Of a DNA stretch of 64,000 bases, positions 46,641 to 55,724 are shown one piece after another. Positions within the stretch are counted from its first letter, which is position 1. Each line of letters begins with the position of its first letter. The position numbers and the translations under genes were made by a program. The stretch comes from Paenibacillus graminis. GTDB taxonomy: Bacteria; Bacillota; Bacilli; Paenibacillales; Paenibacillaceae. The stretch spans positions 3,286,001 through 3,350,000 of the forward strand of contig NZ_CP009287.1 of assembly GCF_000758705.1 (NCBI RefSeq), written 5' to 3'. The notes beneath the pieces are model-generated. The model searched no databases. It saw only the letters and a list, made by a program, of their open reading frames with translations, and had not been told where the DNA came from.

Positions 46641-48353
46641 ATGAGCAAAAAATTAACGCTGCTTTTGGCCTGCGTGCTGCTGGGTTTATCGATCTGGCCG
46701 GCACCTGCTGCTCACGGAGCAGAACCTAAGGTGATTTTTAGTGTGAACAATGAAGTGCTTCAATTTCCTGTCAATGAGGCTCCATTTATAACCGGCGATA
46801 TGTTAATGGTGCCTATCCGCAAGGCGGGTAAAGCTCTGGGTTTGGAAGTTGTCTACATACAAAAAGAGAAAAAACTGGAATTAAGCCGCGGTGGACAGCA
46901 GCTTGCCATTAAGCTGGGGACAGGTGAAGTGGTGATTAATGGGAAAGACAAGCTTGCGGTTAACGGGAAAGTTATACTTCGCGGGAATCTTGTATATGTA
47001 CCCTTTTCGTTGTTCAATGCCATGGGTCTGATCAGTGCCTATGATTCCGCTGCTGGTCAGGCTACGGTTAACACGCCGCAAAATTATGCCGATACAGTCA
47101 CAGGCCTGCTGGCCTCCGGTAAATATGAACAGTTGTGGCAGCGGTATTTCGATAAGACTGCCAAAACAGCGATATCCGTGATGAAGCTCCAGCAGGCATG
47201 GGAAGGATTAGCGGAACCCTATGGGGCGTACAACAAGCTGACTTTCTTATCCAGCCATCAGGATGGGAAGCAGATTACAATTACAGGCACTGCCTCTTTT
47301 GCCAAGGGGGACCTGGCGATCACAACAACCGTCAACAGCAATGGTAAAATTACAGGCCTCTGGTTCTCCCCTCCTGCCCCTTCTACCGCTGCACCGGAGC
47401 TTAAGCTCCCGGAGGGAGTGACAGAGGAGGAAGTTACCGTTGGCGCAGGAACATCGCATCCGCTGAAAGGACTGCTTACCCTCCCCGCACATCCGTCTCA
47501 TCCCGTACCATCGGTTGTGCTCGTCCAAGGTTCGGGAGCTTCAGACCGCGACGAAACAGTGCTTGGCTACAAACCGTTTAGGGATATCGCCTATAGTCTG
47601 GCCAAACAGGGCATTGCAGTACTCCGGTATGATAAGCGGACTTACTCTTATCCTGAGCAGTTTACGGGAGCTGCAGCAGCTACAATCAATGTTAAGGATG
47701 AAGTGGTGGATGATGCGGTTGCCGCTGCTAATTTGCTCAAAGCAGACCAACGGATGGATTCCGCCCATGTCTACCTGGCAGGTCATAGCCTTGGTGGAAT
47801 GCTGGCTCCGAGAATCGACTCCGAGGGCGGGAATTTCGCCGGACTGATCCTGCTGGCAGGCTCACCGCGGACTCTGTGGGAGATTATGTACGATCAGAAC
47901 ATGGCGGCCATCCATTCTCTCCCGGATGCAGACCCGGTCAAAGCGCAGGCAGCTACAGCAGTTAACGCCGAACTCGCCAAGGCGAAGGCACTGGCTGGGA
48001 TGACGCTTGAACAGGCTAAGACGGCACCCGGTGTTTTTAAAATGCCTGCTTATTATTTCAAAGAGATGGATATGCATAATACAGCTGAACTGGCCCGTAA
48101 GCTGACCAAACCCGTACTTGTGCTCCAAGGGGGAGATGATATACAGGTCTATCCCGCAACGGACTTCTCCTTATGGAAAGAAGTATTGAAGGGGGATGCT
48201 GCTGCTTCATTTAAGCTTTACCCCGGTCTCAACCATTTTTTTGTGAATTACGAAGGCAAGGATGCGGGAACCGCGGCCGAATATAATACGCCTGGTATGG
48301 TAGACGGGCAGGTGCTTAGTGATATGGGGCAATGGATCTTAGGGCAGCAATGA
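46641..48353 (+). CDS. Secreted alpha/beta hydrolase with stalk domain
   Basis: The 570-residue exported protein has a signal peptide (KLTLLLACVLLGLSIWPAPA, cut near AHGA), a copper-amine-oxidase-N-like stalk domain (residues 30-145; MVPIRKAGKALGLEVVY, NLVYVPFSLFNAMGL), a DUF3887-like domain (about 150-250), and a serine hydrolase (about 275-570) with the nucleophile elbow LAGHSLGGMLAPR, Asp in VLQGGDDIQVYP and His in GLNHFFVNYEG. It could cut esters or short peptides at the cell wall. The ATG follows GAAAGGGG. Confidence 0.88.
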   Translation: MSKKLTLLLACVLLGLSIWPAPAAHGAEPKVIFSVNNEVLQFPVNEAPFITGDMLMVPIRKAGKALGLEVVYIQKEKKLELSRGGQQLAIKLGTGEVVINGKDKLAVNGKVILRGNLVYVPFSLFNAMGLISAYDSAAGQATVNTPQNYADTVTGLLASGKYEQLWQRYFDKTAKTAISVMKLQQAWEGLAEPYGAYNKLTFLSSHQDGKQITITGTASFAKGDLAITTTVNSNGKITGLWFSPPAPSTAAPELKLPEGVTEEEVTVGAGTSHPLKGLLTLPAHPSHPVPSVVLVQGSGASDRDETVLGYKPFRDIAYSLAKQGIAVLRYDKRTYSYPEQFTGAAAATINVKDEVVDDAVAAANLLKADQRMDSAHVYLAGHSLGGMLAPRIDSEGGNFAGLILLAGSPRTLWEIMYDQNMAAIHSLPDADPVKAQAATAVNAELAKAKALAGMTLEQAKTAPGVFKMPAYYFKEMDMHNTAELARKLTKPVLVLQGGDDIQVYPATDFSLWKEVLKGDAAASFKLYPGLNHFFVNYEGKDAGTAAEYNTPGMVDGQVLSDMGQWILGQQ

Positions 48354-48426
48354 ACCCCCGGAATTACTGATATGCACGATTTTTGTACAAAGTTACTTAT
48401 GACTTTTATTGCCTGGAGGGGTAGCT

Positions 48427-49365
48427 ATGCCTAATATTTCAAAGAATCTGACAGAATTGATTGGAAACACGCCGCTGCTGGAGCTGGCGAATTACGCCAA
48501 GAGTCATCAGGTGGAAGCCAGATTAATCGGGAAGCTGGAATACTTCAATCCGGCGGGAAGCGTTAAGGATCGTATCGGCTATGCCATGATACAAGATGCC
48601 GAAGCCAAAGGGCTGATCCGCAAGGATTCGGTACTGATCGAACCGACCAGCGGAAATACCGGCATTGGTCTGGCTTTTGCTGCTGCAGCCCTCAGGTACA
48701 GACTGATCATAGTGCTGCCGGAGACGTTCAGCGTGGAACGCCGCAAGCTGCTCAGAGCGCTAGGAGCGGAACTGGTGCTGACTCCGGGAGCGGAAGGGAT
48801 GCTGGGTGCGGTTAAAAAAGCTGAGGAACTGGCCGCATCAATCCCCCATTCATTCATTCCGCAGCAATTCAGCAACCCGGCCAATCCGCAAATCCACCGT
48901 GTAACTACAGCAGAGGAAATCTGGAGGGATACCGGAGGAGCGGTGGATATATTTGTGGCGGGTGTAGGTACTGGAGGCACTATCACTGGAGTGGGCGAAG
49001 TGCTGAAAGCCAGAAATTCTGAAGTGCAGGTCGTTGCCGTTGAGCCGGCGGACTCTCCGGTTTTATCGGGAGGCAAACCGGGCGGACACCAGATTCAGGG
49101 AATTGGAGCCAATTTTGTGCCGGACAACTTTAATTTTGGGGTTGTGGATGAGATTGTCCAGGTGGAGAACAGCCATGCATTTGAAACTGCACGCAGCCTG
49201 GCCAGAACTGAAGGTCTGCTGGTGGGAATCTCCTCCGGTGCTGCTGTCTACGCTGCTTCCCAGATTGCCAGACGTCCCGGAAATCAGGGGAAAAATATTG
49301 TGGTCATTTTGCCGGATACAGGGGAACGCTACTTATCGACAGCGCTTTTTGATGTGGAAGAGTGA
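48427..49365 (+). CDS. cysK: Cysteine synthase (O-acetylserine sulfhydrylase)
   Basis: The 312-residue PLP enzyme makes cysteine from O-acetylserine and sulfide. The PLP lysine lies in [11 protein letters not shown], the phosphate loop in [13 protein letters not shown] and [17 protein letters not shown] 48427 is used: GGAGGGG lies nine bases before it. The open-frame TTG at 48409 would add six residues without a ribosome site. It is a single gene, and the accessory region begins right after it. Confidence 0.94.
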   Translation: MPNISKNLTELIGNTPLLELANYAKSHQVEARLIGKLEYFNPAGSVKDRIGYAMIQDAEAKGLIRKDSVLIEPTSGNTGIGLAFAAAALRYRLIIVLPETFSVERRKLLRALGAELVLTPGAEGMLGAVKKAEELAASIPHSFIPQQFSNPANPQIHRVTTAEEIWRDTGGAVDIFVAGVGTGGTITGVGEVLKARNSEVQVVAVEPADSPVLSGGKPGGHQIQGIGANFVPDNFNFGVVDEIVQVENSHAFETARSLARTEGLLVGISSGAAVYAASQIARRPGNQGKNIVVILPDTGERYLSTALFDVEE

Positions 49366-49728
49366 TAAAAGTGGATATCTTGGATGCTTCAGAGGGATAT
49401 AGGCGGTGCAGAAGGATGGGGCTCCATCAGCGGAATAAAGGGGACGGAAAAGACTATTTTCGAAGAAGTCTACTTTTCTGGTTGTATTGAACTTAGGAGC
49501 CGTTATATTGTTTGTTTGAGCAATTTGGGGAGATATGATAAATAGAGGGATTTCAACCCGTTTGTCCGTGGAAAAGCTCGGGAAGAGTGGGAGGGAATCT
49601 CTTGAAAACAACATTGGGGTAGACAAAGAGCGGGATTTTGTACACTGGTTCGATGATACCGACATTTGTGATTCAGGTGCGTTTTACACGATGGGTTACC
49701 TGTAGAGAACGTTATTAATGCATAATCT
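49366..49728. other. Gene-free junction into the accessory region
   Basis: No supported coding frame was found. An imperfect inverted repeat (GGAAAAGACT at 49447 and AGTCTACTTTTC downstream) could be a small mobile or regulatory palindrome. It lies exactly between the conserved cysK gene and decayed accessory genes. Confidence 0.4.
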
Positions 49729-50135
49729 GTGGGGCCCTATGAAAAAATTGCTTTTAACGTAACAAATGCTACTTATACTGATATTAACGTTACCAGTGAT
49801 GTTAAATATTATTATGTAGTAACCGCAGTTAATGCAGCGGGTGAAAGCATCAGTTCGAATGAAGCATCGGCTATACTATTGGGACAGCCAGATACCGGAC
49901 ATGCAATTCTTACGATTTACCTGACAAACGGCCTGAAAAAGAATACGATCTTTCCATGTCTGAAGTGAATGCCTTCATTGACTGGTATGACCAAAAGGAT
50001 GCAGGAACAGGACCGGCTAAATATGCTTTCAAAAAGGTTTGGAACAAAGGGCCATTTAGTAAGCGGACTGAATACGTGATTTTCGATAAGATACTTACCT
50101 TCAATGTAGATGAGTACACCGCAGTAGAAGGATGA
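49729..50135 (+). pseudogene. Remnant of secreted FN3 protein with repeated C-terminal domain
   Basis: The 5' frame encodes a fibronectin-III end (GPYEKIAFNVTNATYTDINV, YYYVVTAVNAAGESISSNEA), then GHAILTIYLTNGLKK. A missing base in an A tract (49936-49940) throws the frame off. In the next frame the domain goes on as EYDLSMSEVNAFIDWYDQKD and ends KILTFNVDEYTAVEG at 50135. The signal peptide and first FN3 strands are missing. The C-terminal domain also ends the kelch protein at 58992 and lies as a fragment at 63023. Confidence 0.75.
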
Positions 50136-50184
50136 CATTTACACGTTATTCCAGCAAGGATTAAATAGATGTAACGGAAGTACC

Positions 50185-50216
50185 ATACCCTGCCAGTATT
50201 GGTGGGGTATTTCTTT
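50185..50216 (+). terminator. Terminator of the FN3 remnant
   Basis: ATACCC-TGCCA and TGG-TGGGGTAT stem followed by TTCTTT. Nearly the same terminator follows the kelch gene at 60338. Confidence 0.7.
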
Positions 50217-50336
50217 GTGTTTGAGAAAATTCCCCATATCGTCATATACATAATATAAATATACCAAATGTAAAATTGTATTATTACACGGATAGGAAGC
50301 AACGAGCGTGCAGTCCGAAAGCATCGGCAAAAGTAA

Positions 50337-50378
50337 AAGCCCATCAACCCTTAAGTGGTTATTGGGCTTGTTTTCTGT
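50337..50378 (+). terminator. Hairpin with T-run
   Basis: AAGCCCA.CAACC pairs with GGTTATTGGGCTT and is followed by GTTTTCT. Confidence 0.65.
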
Positions 50379-50387
50379 TCATTGATT

Positions 50388-50928
50388 TAAATCCGCATAT
50401 TTCCTCAAAAGCGCGAATACGATTGATATTCAAGAAAGTCTTATCACTGATCAGGCTACTCAGGCTACTGTAACAACGGATACATACAGTGATGAAGGGT
50501 TAATTCAGCCGTTTGCAGAAATCGGTCCTACATATCCAGGGACTAATGTTCAGATGCGAATTGGAGATATCCTCTATTCCACAAAAACTCTAGGTTCAAG
50601 TTCTCAAATAGTAGGGCATACAGGAATTGTGAATTCAGACTTCAAGGTTGTTCATGTGACATTACCTGTAAATGGTGGGACAATAGATAATATGACGGGA
50701 TACATGAATAGACATTATGTTAAAGAATATTCTATACAACCTTTTTCACAACTAGGTACCCTTTCTCCTAATTATTGTTCTGAATTTGTTTGGCAAGCAT
50801 TTTATTATGGTGAAGGAATAGACTTGATGAACATTAACAATACTCCCGATCTTAGAGGATTTGTTACTCCATCAATGGTTATAAACTCTCCCTTCGTAAT
50901 TTATATGACCTCATTTATTGCTATTTAG
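50388..50928 (+). pseudogene. YiiX/YebB-like NlpC/P60 hydrolase lacking its 5' end
   Basis: From ATG 50554 the frame gives 124 residues with IVGHTGIVNSDFKVVHV (His) and NYCSEFVWQAFYYG (Cys), the permuted papain-like motifs of the YiiX/DUF830 group. The same frame is coding-like back to about 50388 (SANTIDIQESLITD, SDEGLIQPFAEIGPTYPG) but has no ATG, GTG or TTG there. SAN is the kind of residue run that follows a signal peptide. The signal peptide and start seem lost. Base composition is AT-rich compared with the backbone. Confidence 0.65.
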
Positions 50929-50964
50929 TCGATTACTGACAAAGGTAGTTTCAGGCTGTCGCGG

Positions 50965-50990
50965 AACCCCCTGTTTTGTTGCAGGGGGTT
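50965..50990 (+). terminator. Terminator after the YiiX-like remnant
   Basis: AACCCCCTG/CAGGGGGTT stem; the tail is ATGATTATTC, then T-rich. Confidence 0.7.
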
Positions 50991-51141
50991 ATGATTATTC
51001 TTAATTTTTTCATTTCAATTATCTTAAAAAAGAAAGTTATATTAATATTATTGTTGAAATATCTTAATATGTATGGAAAGTTTTATTGGTTTGTTTTTCT
51101 AGGCTTTTACTACAGGAGGTGCTTCTAAAATCAGAAAATTT

Positions 51142-51435
51142 ATGACTATTGCAGCATCTATTATTATTTTGCTCGTTATTGGAATTTATGCAGCACTTCA
51201 GTTTAAATATAATTCACTTGAAAAAAGTCTAAAAGAATATTTGATTACAGTAGAAGGGTACTCTGAATCTGATATAGTGAGTGTTAAAGCTAAGCTTAGT
51301 TCTATGCCGAAATTCCCTGTATATGTAATATTTGCTGATGACCCTGACACTAACTACATTTTCACAGACAGAGGTGCATCGGACTGGACACAACTAGATC
51401 CTAAAAAACCGCAGCGATTAAAAAAGGTTGATTAA
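51142..51435 (+). CDS. DUF3139-like small membrane-anchored protein
   Basis: The 97-residue protein has one N-terminal membrane helix (ASIIILLVIGIYAALQF) and an outside domain with YLITVEGYSESDIVSVKA, which fits DUF3139. AGGAGG (51114-51119) points to an ATC codon at 51130 (ATC AGA AAA TTT ATG), where family members would have ATG. ATG 51142 lies 22 bases from the ribosome site. Either ATC initiates poorly or the start was lost by one base change. Confidence 0.65.
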   Translation: MTIAASIIILLVIGIYAALQFKYNSLEKSLKEYLITVEGYSESDIVSVKAKLSSMPKFPVYVIFADDPDTNYIFTDRGASDWTQLDPKKPQRLKKVD

Positions 51436-51542
51436 TGAATCTGAAATATTGTTTTTTTAAAGAGTTGTTATAATCTATTGGCATAACTATGAACGAAATA
51501 ATATAAAGAAGTGGCAAAGCCCATTACTTTAAGATGTTCAAG

Positions 51543-51628
51543 GCCGCTGTAATCAGTAGAAGAAAATTCAATCACTTAAAAAACTTTGTGATTGACTAAT
51601 CTATCAAACTGATTACAGTGGCTTTTTT
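51543..51628 (+). ncRNA. Long structured inverted repeat with T6 tail
   Basis: GCCGCTGTAATCAGT (51543-51557) and ACTGATTACAGTGGC (51608-51622) pair over 15 positions (14 strict pairs and one G-T) around an inner AATCAC/GTGATT stem, with T6 directly after. It may be a terminator for an unseen small RNA, or a MITE-like element. Nothing in it codes. Confidence 0.5.
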
Positions 51629-51652
51629 ACGGCGTTTTTATTTGATTTTAAT

Positions 51653-51874
51653 ATGGGATTGGATTATTTGAGAGTCCTGGAGAGTGATACATACTTCCTA
51701 ACTGCTGCCATGGCTCAGTCAAAGGTATCAGTATGGTTCCGGTCAGAAGATGATCCAGAAGGGCATATCATGGATTACGGCGGCATCGTAGAGGGGTTAC
51801 ACTCCAGACTCCATCAAGGTAGCTGGTGCCATTTTGTTAGGGAAAGGTTTGAATTTAGAGCATACATAAAATAA
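51653..51874 (+). pseudogene. 72-aa accessory protein, copy 1, with compensated frameshifts
   Basis: The frame gives VLESDTYFLTAAMAQSKVSV to EGHIMDYGGIVEG and ends FVRERFEFRAYIK. In between, residues 46-58 read LHSRLHQGSWC. The neighbouring frame reads GYTPDSIKVAGA, which matches the GYSPESIKIAGG of the copy at 61329. Two opposite one-base shifts inside 40 bases therefore swapped a 12-residue stretch while keeping the frame. The ATG has no clear ribosome site. The function is unknown. Confidence 0.6.
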
Positions 51875-51879
51875 CCCGT

Positions 51880-52734
51880 CAGCCCCTAGTTGTTAAGGAT
51901 CTTGGTCAGCGAGTGAAGGTTGAAGAACTGGAACGGATTAAGGCAAAAGAGCGCATATCTGCATCCGAAAAGGAAAATTTGCCTGAAGGAAGCAAAGGGC
52001 AGGTCCGGGATATCGTAGCCGAACAATCTGGTTTTGGATCTGGACGCAAATACGATAAGGCGAAATTTATTGCTGAAAATGCCACTCCCGATATTATTGA
52101 ACAACTTGACGCCGGGATGATCAGTACTCATAAAGCATTTGTTCAAACCAAGGAACGCCTTGAGGATGCCGAAAGAGCGGCCAAAGAAGCGAATGAACGC
52201 GCTGATGCAGCCGAGCGTGAAAAAGAACTACTTCGGCAGCAATTTAAAGACTCTATTCCCGCAGATCAAGTTGAAGAGGCGGTCAGCGCCGCCATTGAGC
52301 GACAGTAAGAAGAAAATGAAGTGTTTATTGCCCGGAAGGAAAAGGAGGCTCAGGCAGCGCTTAAAGCGCGTGATGCGAAGTGGAAAAAGGAAATTGAAGC
52401 CGAGTCTCAAAAGGTTCTCGACCTCAATGCTGGTTACAAAAGAATTCAGGAAGAGCTAGAAACATTAAAGCTTCAGCAGCCGACTGACTTCGACGAACAG
52501 CAATCAAAGATGAAACTCAAGAAGCTTCAGTATGAAGCAGACACCAACACCGTCCAGTTTAATATCCACGTTAAAAAGTTTCTACAAAATGCCGGTGTTA
52601 CAGCTTTGATGCTTGGATCGCTCGCGAGCGCCAGCAGCAGTGAGAAAAAACGTGTAAATGAAAGCCTGGATATGCTTCAAAGTTTTATTGACCAAGTAAG
52701 ACCAGCCGTGAACGGCAGAAAGGTGGTGCAGTAA
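51880..52734 (+). pseudogene. Phage ParB-like protein, truncated and with in-frame stop
   Basis: One frame (open from before 51880) encodes VVKDLGQRVKVEELERIKAK, SKGQVRDIVAEQSGFGSGRK and a long coiled coil, as in phage ParB/Spo0J-like proteins after their N-terminal nuclease-like domain. TAA at 52306 interrupts a CAG-TAA-GAA-GAA context where CAA would read on. The same frame then continues FIARKEKEAQAALKARDAKW to the end at 52734. The N-terminal domain is missing: coding text begins directly after the 72-aa remnant. GTG 51913 could start a short product. Confidence 0.65.
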
Positions 52735-53150
52735 TGGAAGACACAAGCCAATGGTTGGCGGTTGTAGGTCAGCAACTCCAAATGACTGAGCAGCAAGGTG
52801 CGGTACTCAGGATGATGTTCGAGGGCCTGAATGCTTTCAAGACAGAGATCACCGAACATAAAGAAGAAGTGCAAATGATGGTACAGGAGGTTCGTGATAG
52901 CGTCACTCTCACGGATGCTGAATGCTACCAGATACATCAGGCTGTTAAGCTCAAGACGGTCGAATTGACAAAACATCGGTTCAAGGAATCCGATCTCAAA
53001 TTCAATGAGATGGTTGGGAAATATCGCCGACTCATCTGGAGTAATTTGAAGAAACGTTTTGAAGTAGCCAAATACAGCCATATTCGCCGGATTGATTTTG
53101 CTGACGCTGTGGAATTCGTTCAATTCTTTCAACCAGAGGATTATATATGA
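52734..53150 (+). CDS. Phage ORF6C-domain protein
   Basis: The 138-residue protein starts at an ATG overlapping the previous stop (TAATG). Its C-terminal 80 residues (SVTLTDAECYQIHQAVKLKT, FNEMVGKYRRLIWSNLKKRF, IRRIDFADAVEFVQFFQP) match the ORF6C domain, usually the C-terminal half of phage antirepressors. The N-terminal DNA-contacting Bro/KilA half is absent; the first 50 residues are a short coiled helix. It belongs to the early gene block of a temperate phage. Confidence 0.75.
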   Translation: MEDTSQWLAVVGQQLQMTEQQGAVLRMMFEGLNAFKTEITEHKEEVQMMVQEVRDSVTLTDAECYQIHQAVKLKTVELTKHRFKESDLKFNEMVGKYRRLIWSNLKKRFEVAKYSHIRRIDFADAVEFVQFFQPEDYI

Positions 53151-53354
53151 CGGACGAACGCTTGAAACAGCGTCGTGAGGCGGCGGCTGGAAATCCGTAT
53201 CAAATCCTTGCGTGAATACATTTATGTTGTGGGCGACATGCCGGGATTGACTGAACAAGCTGCCCAACAGTTAAAAGAAGCAACCAGGAAATTGGAAGAG
53301 TTAACCGAGGGGATTGAATTAAAAATGACCACGTTGAGGGACGCAGTCATTTAA
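53147..53354 (+). pseudogene. Small phage gene with frameshift
   Basis: ATG 53147 overlaps the ORF6C stop (ATGA) and gives TDERLKQRREAA. A shift near 53190 is then needed to go on as RLEIRIKSLREYIYVVGDMP and LKEATRKLEELTEGIELKMT, ending at TAA 53354. In its own frame it stops at 53215. Confidence 0.55.
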
Positions 53355-53434
53355 GTAGCATTTTCAAATTTTCAAAGTTATCGTACCACAGCTCTTTTAT
53401 ACGGTCAACTGGTTCGGCAGGAGAGGTGAGGTGA

Positions 53435-54011
53435 TTGGCGAACCCGCAGCCAGAGGATGGCTATGTCAAATTAGCCAACGAAGGTCAGAGTTCCAAGGAT
53501 CGGTGTGATTTTTCCAATGTTGCTGAACTCATTGCAGAACAAGGTGAAGTATGCCCGTGCTGTAAGAGCGCAGCATCAAATACCACTCACCATGTATGGA
53601 GCAGAGACCGAAAGGGGCGGGGTGTAAAAACGAACGGACTTAGGGTTTGCTGGCCTTGTCACGACAAAATCCAAATAACTGATGAACTCCTTCAATATTG
53701 GATTTCAGTATATCGTGAAAAATACGGAGATCACTTCTGGTTTGACGAAAAAGACTGGGATGAATTCAATCACAAACTCGCCGTTCAGCAACAGAAGGAA
53801 CAAGAAAAAAGGCAGCGTGAAAATCAGATACAACCGGTGGTGAATCTCCTAGCCGCCGCACTGGCCGGAGCCTTAAAGCGAAAGAAGTTCGTTTGCTCCA
53901 GTCATTTGAAGATAAAGATATGGTGTGTTCGCCACTTTGATGGCAGATGTGTTCGGAAGACCATTGGAAGAACCGATAGTTTACAGTTACGGTGAACGCT
54001 TTGAAGATTAG
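53435..54011 (+). pseudogene. Phage replication/HNH-like protein with 3' frameshifts
   Basis: TTG 53435 (GAGAGGTGAGG upstream) starts ANPQPEDGYVKLANE, the usual opening of phage replication O-type proteins. This is followed by a zinc-type segment (VCPCCKSAASNTTHHVWSRD, LRVCWPCHDKIQ) like HNH or zinc-ribbon proteins and a coiled tail. After about 53880 the frame turns to low-quality text, while other frames carry AKEVRLLQSFEDKDM and MADVFGRPLEEPIVYSYGER, ending in FED at 54011. At least one shift is needed. The join of the O-type start to the zinc segment is unusual. Confidence 0.55.
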
Positions 54012-54014
54012 GAG

Positions 54015-54291
54015 TTGATCAATACGGCTAAGGTTCGAGATGCAGCATATCGGCAGAATCTTACCAACATAAGAGAAATGGGACCGATATTCGAATCCTA
54101 TGAACTACAACTTTACCGGAAGTTAGAAGAGGTTGATTATCTGATTGCATGTATCTCCAGCGAAGCGACAACGTGTTGTGTAAGCTCAGATTACTGCCGT
54201 GAATTCATTCGATTACATAACTGACATGATTGATCAGATAGCTGAAAAACGGGAGAAAGAATGGAGATCCAGGTCCAGAAAGGCGAAGTAG
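54015..54291 (+). pseudogene. Small phage gene, probably frameshifted
   Basis: TTG 54015 (behind TTAGGAG) gives NTAKVRDAAYRQNLTNIREM and QLYRKLEEVDYLIACISSEA. Past about 54180 a different frame carries NSFDYITDMIDQIAEKREKE to 54291. The function is unknown. Confidence 0.45.
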
Positions 54292-54345
54292 AACCACTAT
54301 TAATTCATATAACAACGAATTATAACAGCGAAGGGAGAGTCGAAC

Positions 54346-54438
54346 GTGAGAGCCATTTCCCAAAAGCAGCAAGCAATCATCAACTTCATTGATAAATACT
54401 CTTTTGAATATCAATATCCACGAAATCTCTTGTTATGA
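54346..54438 (+). pseudogene. LexA-like N-terminal fragment
   Basis: GTG 54346 behind AAGGGAGAG starts a 30-residue frame, RAISQKQQAIINFIDKYSFE, which resembles the first helix of LexA-type repressors. The wing and peptidase domain are missing after the TGA at 54436. Confidence 0.4.
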
Positions 54439-54537
54439 AAGAGATATCAGTCAAGAACAATAGTACTCACAAGAAAAGGGATGGATCAGGTATCTAAGAA
54501 ATCAATCAACACCAATGGGCTGTCATAGCCCAATAGA

Positions 54538-54618
54538 TCACTTGCGTTTTTTAAGCCCAATTAATCCACCAGCAACAACAATAACTAAAACAATGACAAT
54601 CCAATAAGCAATGCCCAT
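54538..54618 (-). CDS. Tiny membrane peptide 1
   Basis: The minus-strand ATG at 54618 follows AAAGGAG with 7-base spacing. It encodes 26 residues: MGIAYWIVIVLVIVVAGG, then LIGLKKRK. It has one membrane helix and a basic tail. It is antisense to the phage early genes. A GGGCT/AGCCC hairpin (54518-54532) follows. The layout resembles type I toxin peptides and small holin-like toxins, but also other small membrane proteins. Confidence 0.6.
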   Translation of the reverse strand: MGIAYWIVIVLVIVVAGGLIGLKKRK

Positions 54619-54780
54619 TAAGATCAACTCCTTTACCAGTTTTACACTAATTGAGTGAGGACGTTGCGGGCATAGCCGCTATAAGGAGAGATAAACGGTG
54701 TCACGCAAATCAAAGCCTTGTGAATTTGAAGTCATCAAGATAGAGGGTTAACTACCCTCTGTCCTATATCGCTTAAATAA

Positions 54781-54864
54781 TTACTTCTTGCGCTTGTTTA
54801 CGATGGAGATTGATGTGGCTGCAACCAAAATTATTAAGATTGCTATCCGTGTAATAGTAGACAA
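54781..54864 (-). CDS. Tiny membrane peptide 2
   Basis: The minus-strand TTG at 54864 has GGAGG eight bases upstream and gives 27 residues: MSTITRIAILIILVAATS, then ISIVNKRKK. It shares with the neighbour at 54538 its length, orientation, single helix and KRKK-type tail. An AGAGGGT/ACCCTCT hairpin (54742-54760) follows. The pair may form one small toxin-like unit; an antisense RNA partner was not found. Confidence 0.6.
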   Translation of the reverse strand: MSTITRIAILIILVAATSISIVNKRKK

Positions 54865-54949
54865 AGTAAACACCTCCGTGCCAAATCATAACATCTGAGT
54901 GGTTTGTGGCATGTGCCATAGTTCACACAGATAAAGGAGCTGATGAGCA

Positions 54950-55153
54950 ATGAGTGAACCACAGTCGAAAGCTTTAAATGCTATGACCGTCGCATTGGTT
55001 TATAACGGGAGCCTTACAATATTGGAAGCTCAGCAAGAGTATGAAGGAGAGCAGGGCGCGGTTACGCCTGCCAAGTCAATATGGCTTAATTCGATACATG
55101 CCAAGCGACTGCGTGATTTTTTAAATGAGCAGTTCCCAAAAGGGGAGGCATAA
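54950..55153 (+). CDS. Phage early small protein
   Basis: A 67-residue frame behind AAAGGAG; contains ALVYNGSLTILEAQQEYEGE and AKSIWLNSIHAKRLRDFLNE. No family recognised. First of a closely packed group of small phage genes running to 58.4 kb. Confidence 0.6.
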   Translation: MSEPQSKALNAMTVALVYNGSLTILEAQQEYEGEQGAVTPAKSIWLNSIHAKRLRDFLNEQFPKGEA

Positions 55154-55158
55154 CCAGT

Positions 55159-55644
55159 ATGAGCATGACACCAGAACGCGAAATCAGAGTTAACTTGCTG
55201 GATGGTTCAGAGGTCATTATGAACACCGGTGATAGAGTGTTGTTCCAGGCTTCACGTCCCGGGGCCATCCCGTTATCTGTGGAAGCCGAATTGATTGTAG
55301 ATGACCTTCTGGCTGCTCTAGAAGAGGCACAACAACAAATTAAGGAACTCCAGGAAGGCAATCGATCAGCTTGCGAATCCCGAGATATGGCTTATCGATC
55401 CCGAGACGAAGCTATTGTAACAAGCAATCAGCACTATAAACAGGCGTTCTTCCTGAACGAAGGATTGGCAGAGGCACAACAGACCATAGCCCGGCAACGG
55501 GAGATATTGAAGTTCTATGCAACTCAAGGAAACTATAATTGGCATAAAATCATGTCATATGAGGAATGCGAGTCTTCAGAAATACATCGTGATAGAGGAA
55601 AACTAGCCCGGACAATCCTTGAGGAAGGGGAGACACAGCCATGA
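55159..55644 (+). CDS. Phage early coiled-coil protein
   Basis: The 161-residue protein begins with a short beta unit (IRVNLLDGSEVIMNTGDRVL) followed by helical, Glu/Gln-rich stretches (LLAALEEAQQQIKELQEGNR, AEAQQTIARQREILKFYATQ). It begins five bases after the previous stop and overlaps the next start. No enzymatic motif is seen; this style is common among accessory early genes of Bacillales phages. Confidence 0.65.
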   Translation: MSMTPEREIRVNLLDGSEVIMNTGDRVLFQASRPGAIPLSVEAELIVDDLLAALEEAQQQIKELQEGNRSACESRDMAYRSRDEAIVTSNQHYKQAFFLNEGLAEAQQTIARQREILKFYATQGNYNWHKIMSYEECESSEIHRDRGKLARTILEEGETQP

Positions 55645-55724
55645 CACAGGTACAGCACAGCCCATTTGAGAGGGCAGAGGCGGCATATATGGTTCTAAGC
55701 CAAAAGGAGAATGGCGATGACTGA
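55641..55724 (+). CDS. Very small phage frame
   Basis: A 27-residue frame (TQVQHSPFERAEAAYMVLSQ) with ATG overlapping the previous stop (ATGA) and GAGGAAGGGG upstream. It may simply couple translation to the zinc-ribbon gene. Confidence 0.4.
   Translation: MTQVQHSPFERAEAAYMVLSQKENGDD

Noticed and set aside
49440..49500. Insertion sequence end
   Set aside because: An imperfect inverted repeat exists but no transposase gene or target duplication can be found.
50276..50473. 65-codon frame over the hairpin at 50337
   Set aside because: Runs through a terminator and in a different frame from the YiiX-like coding text.
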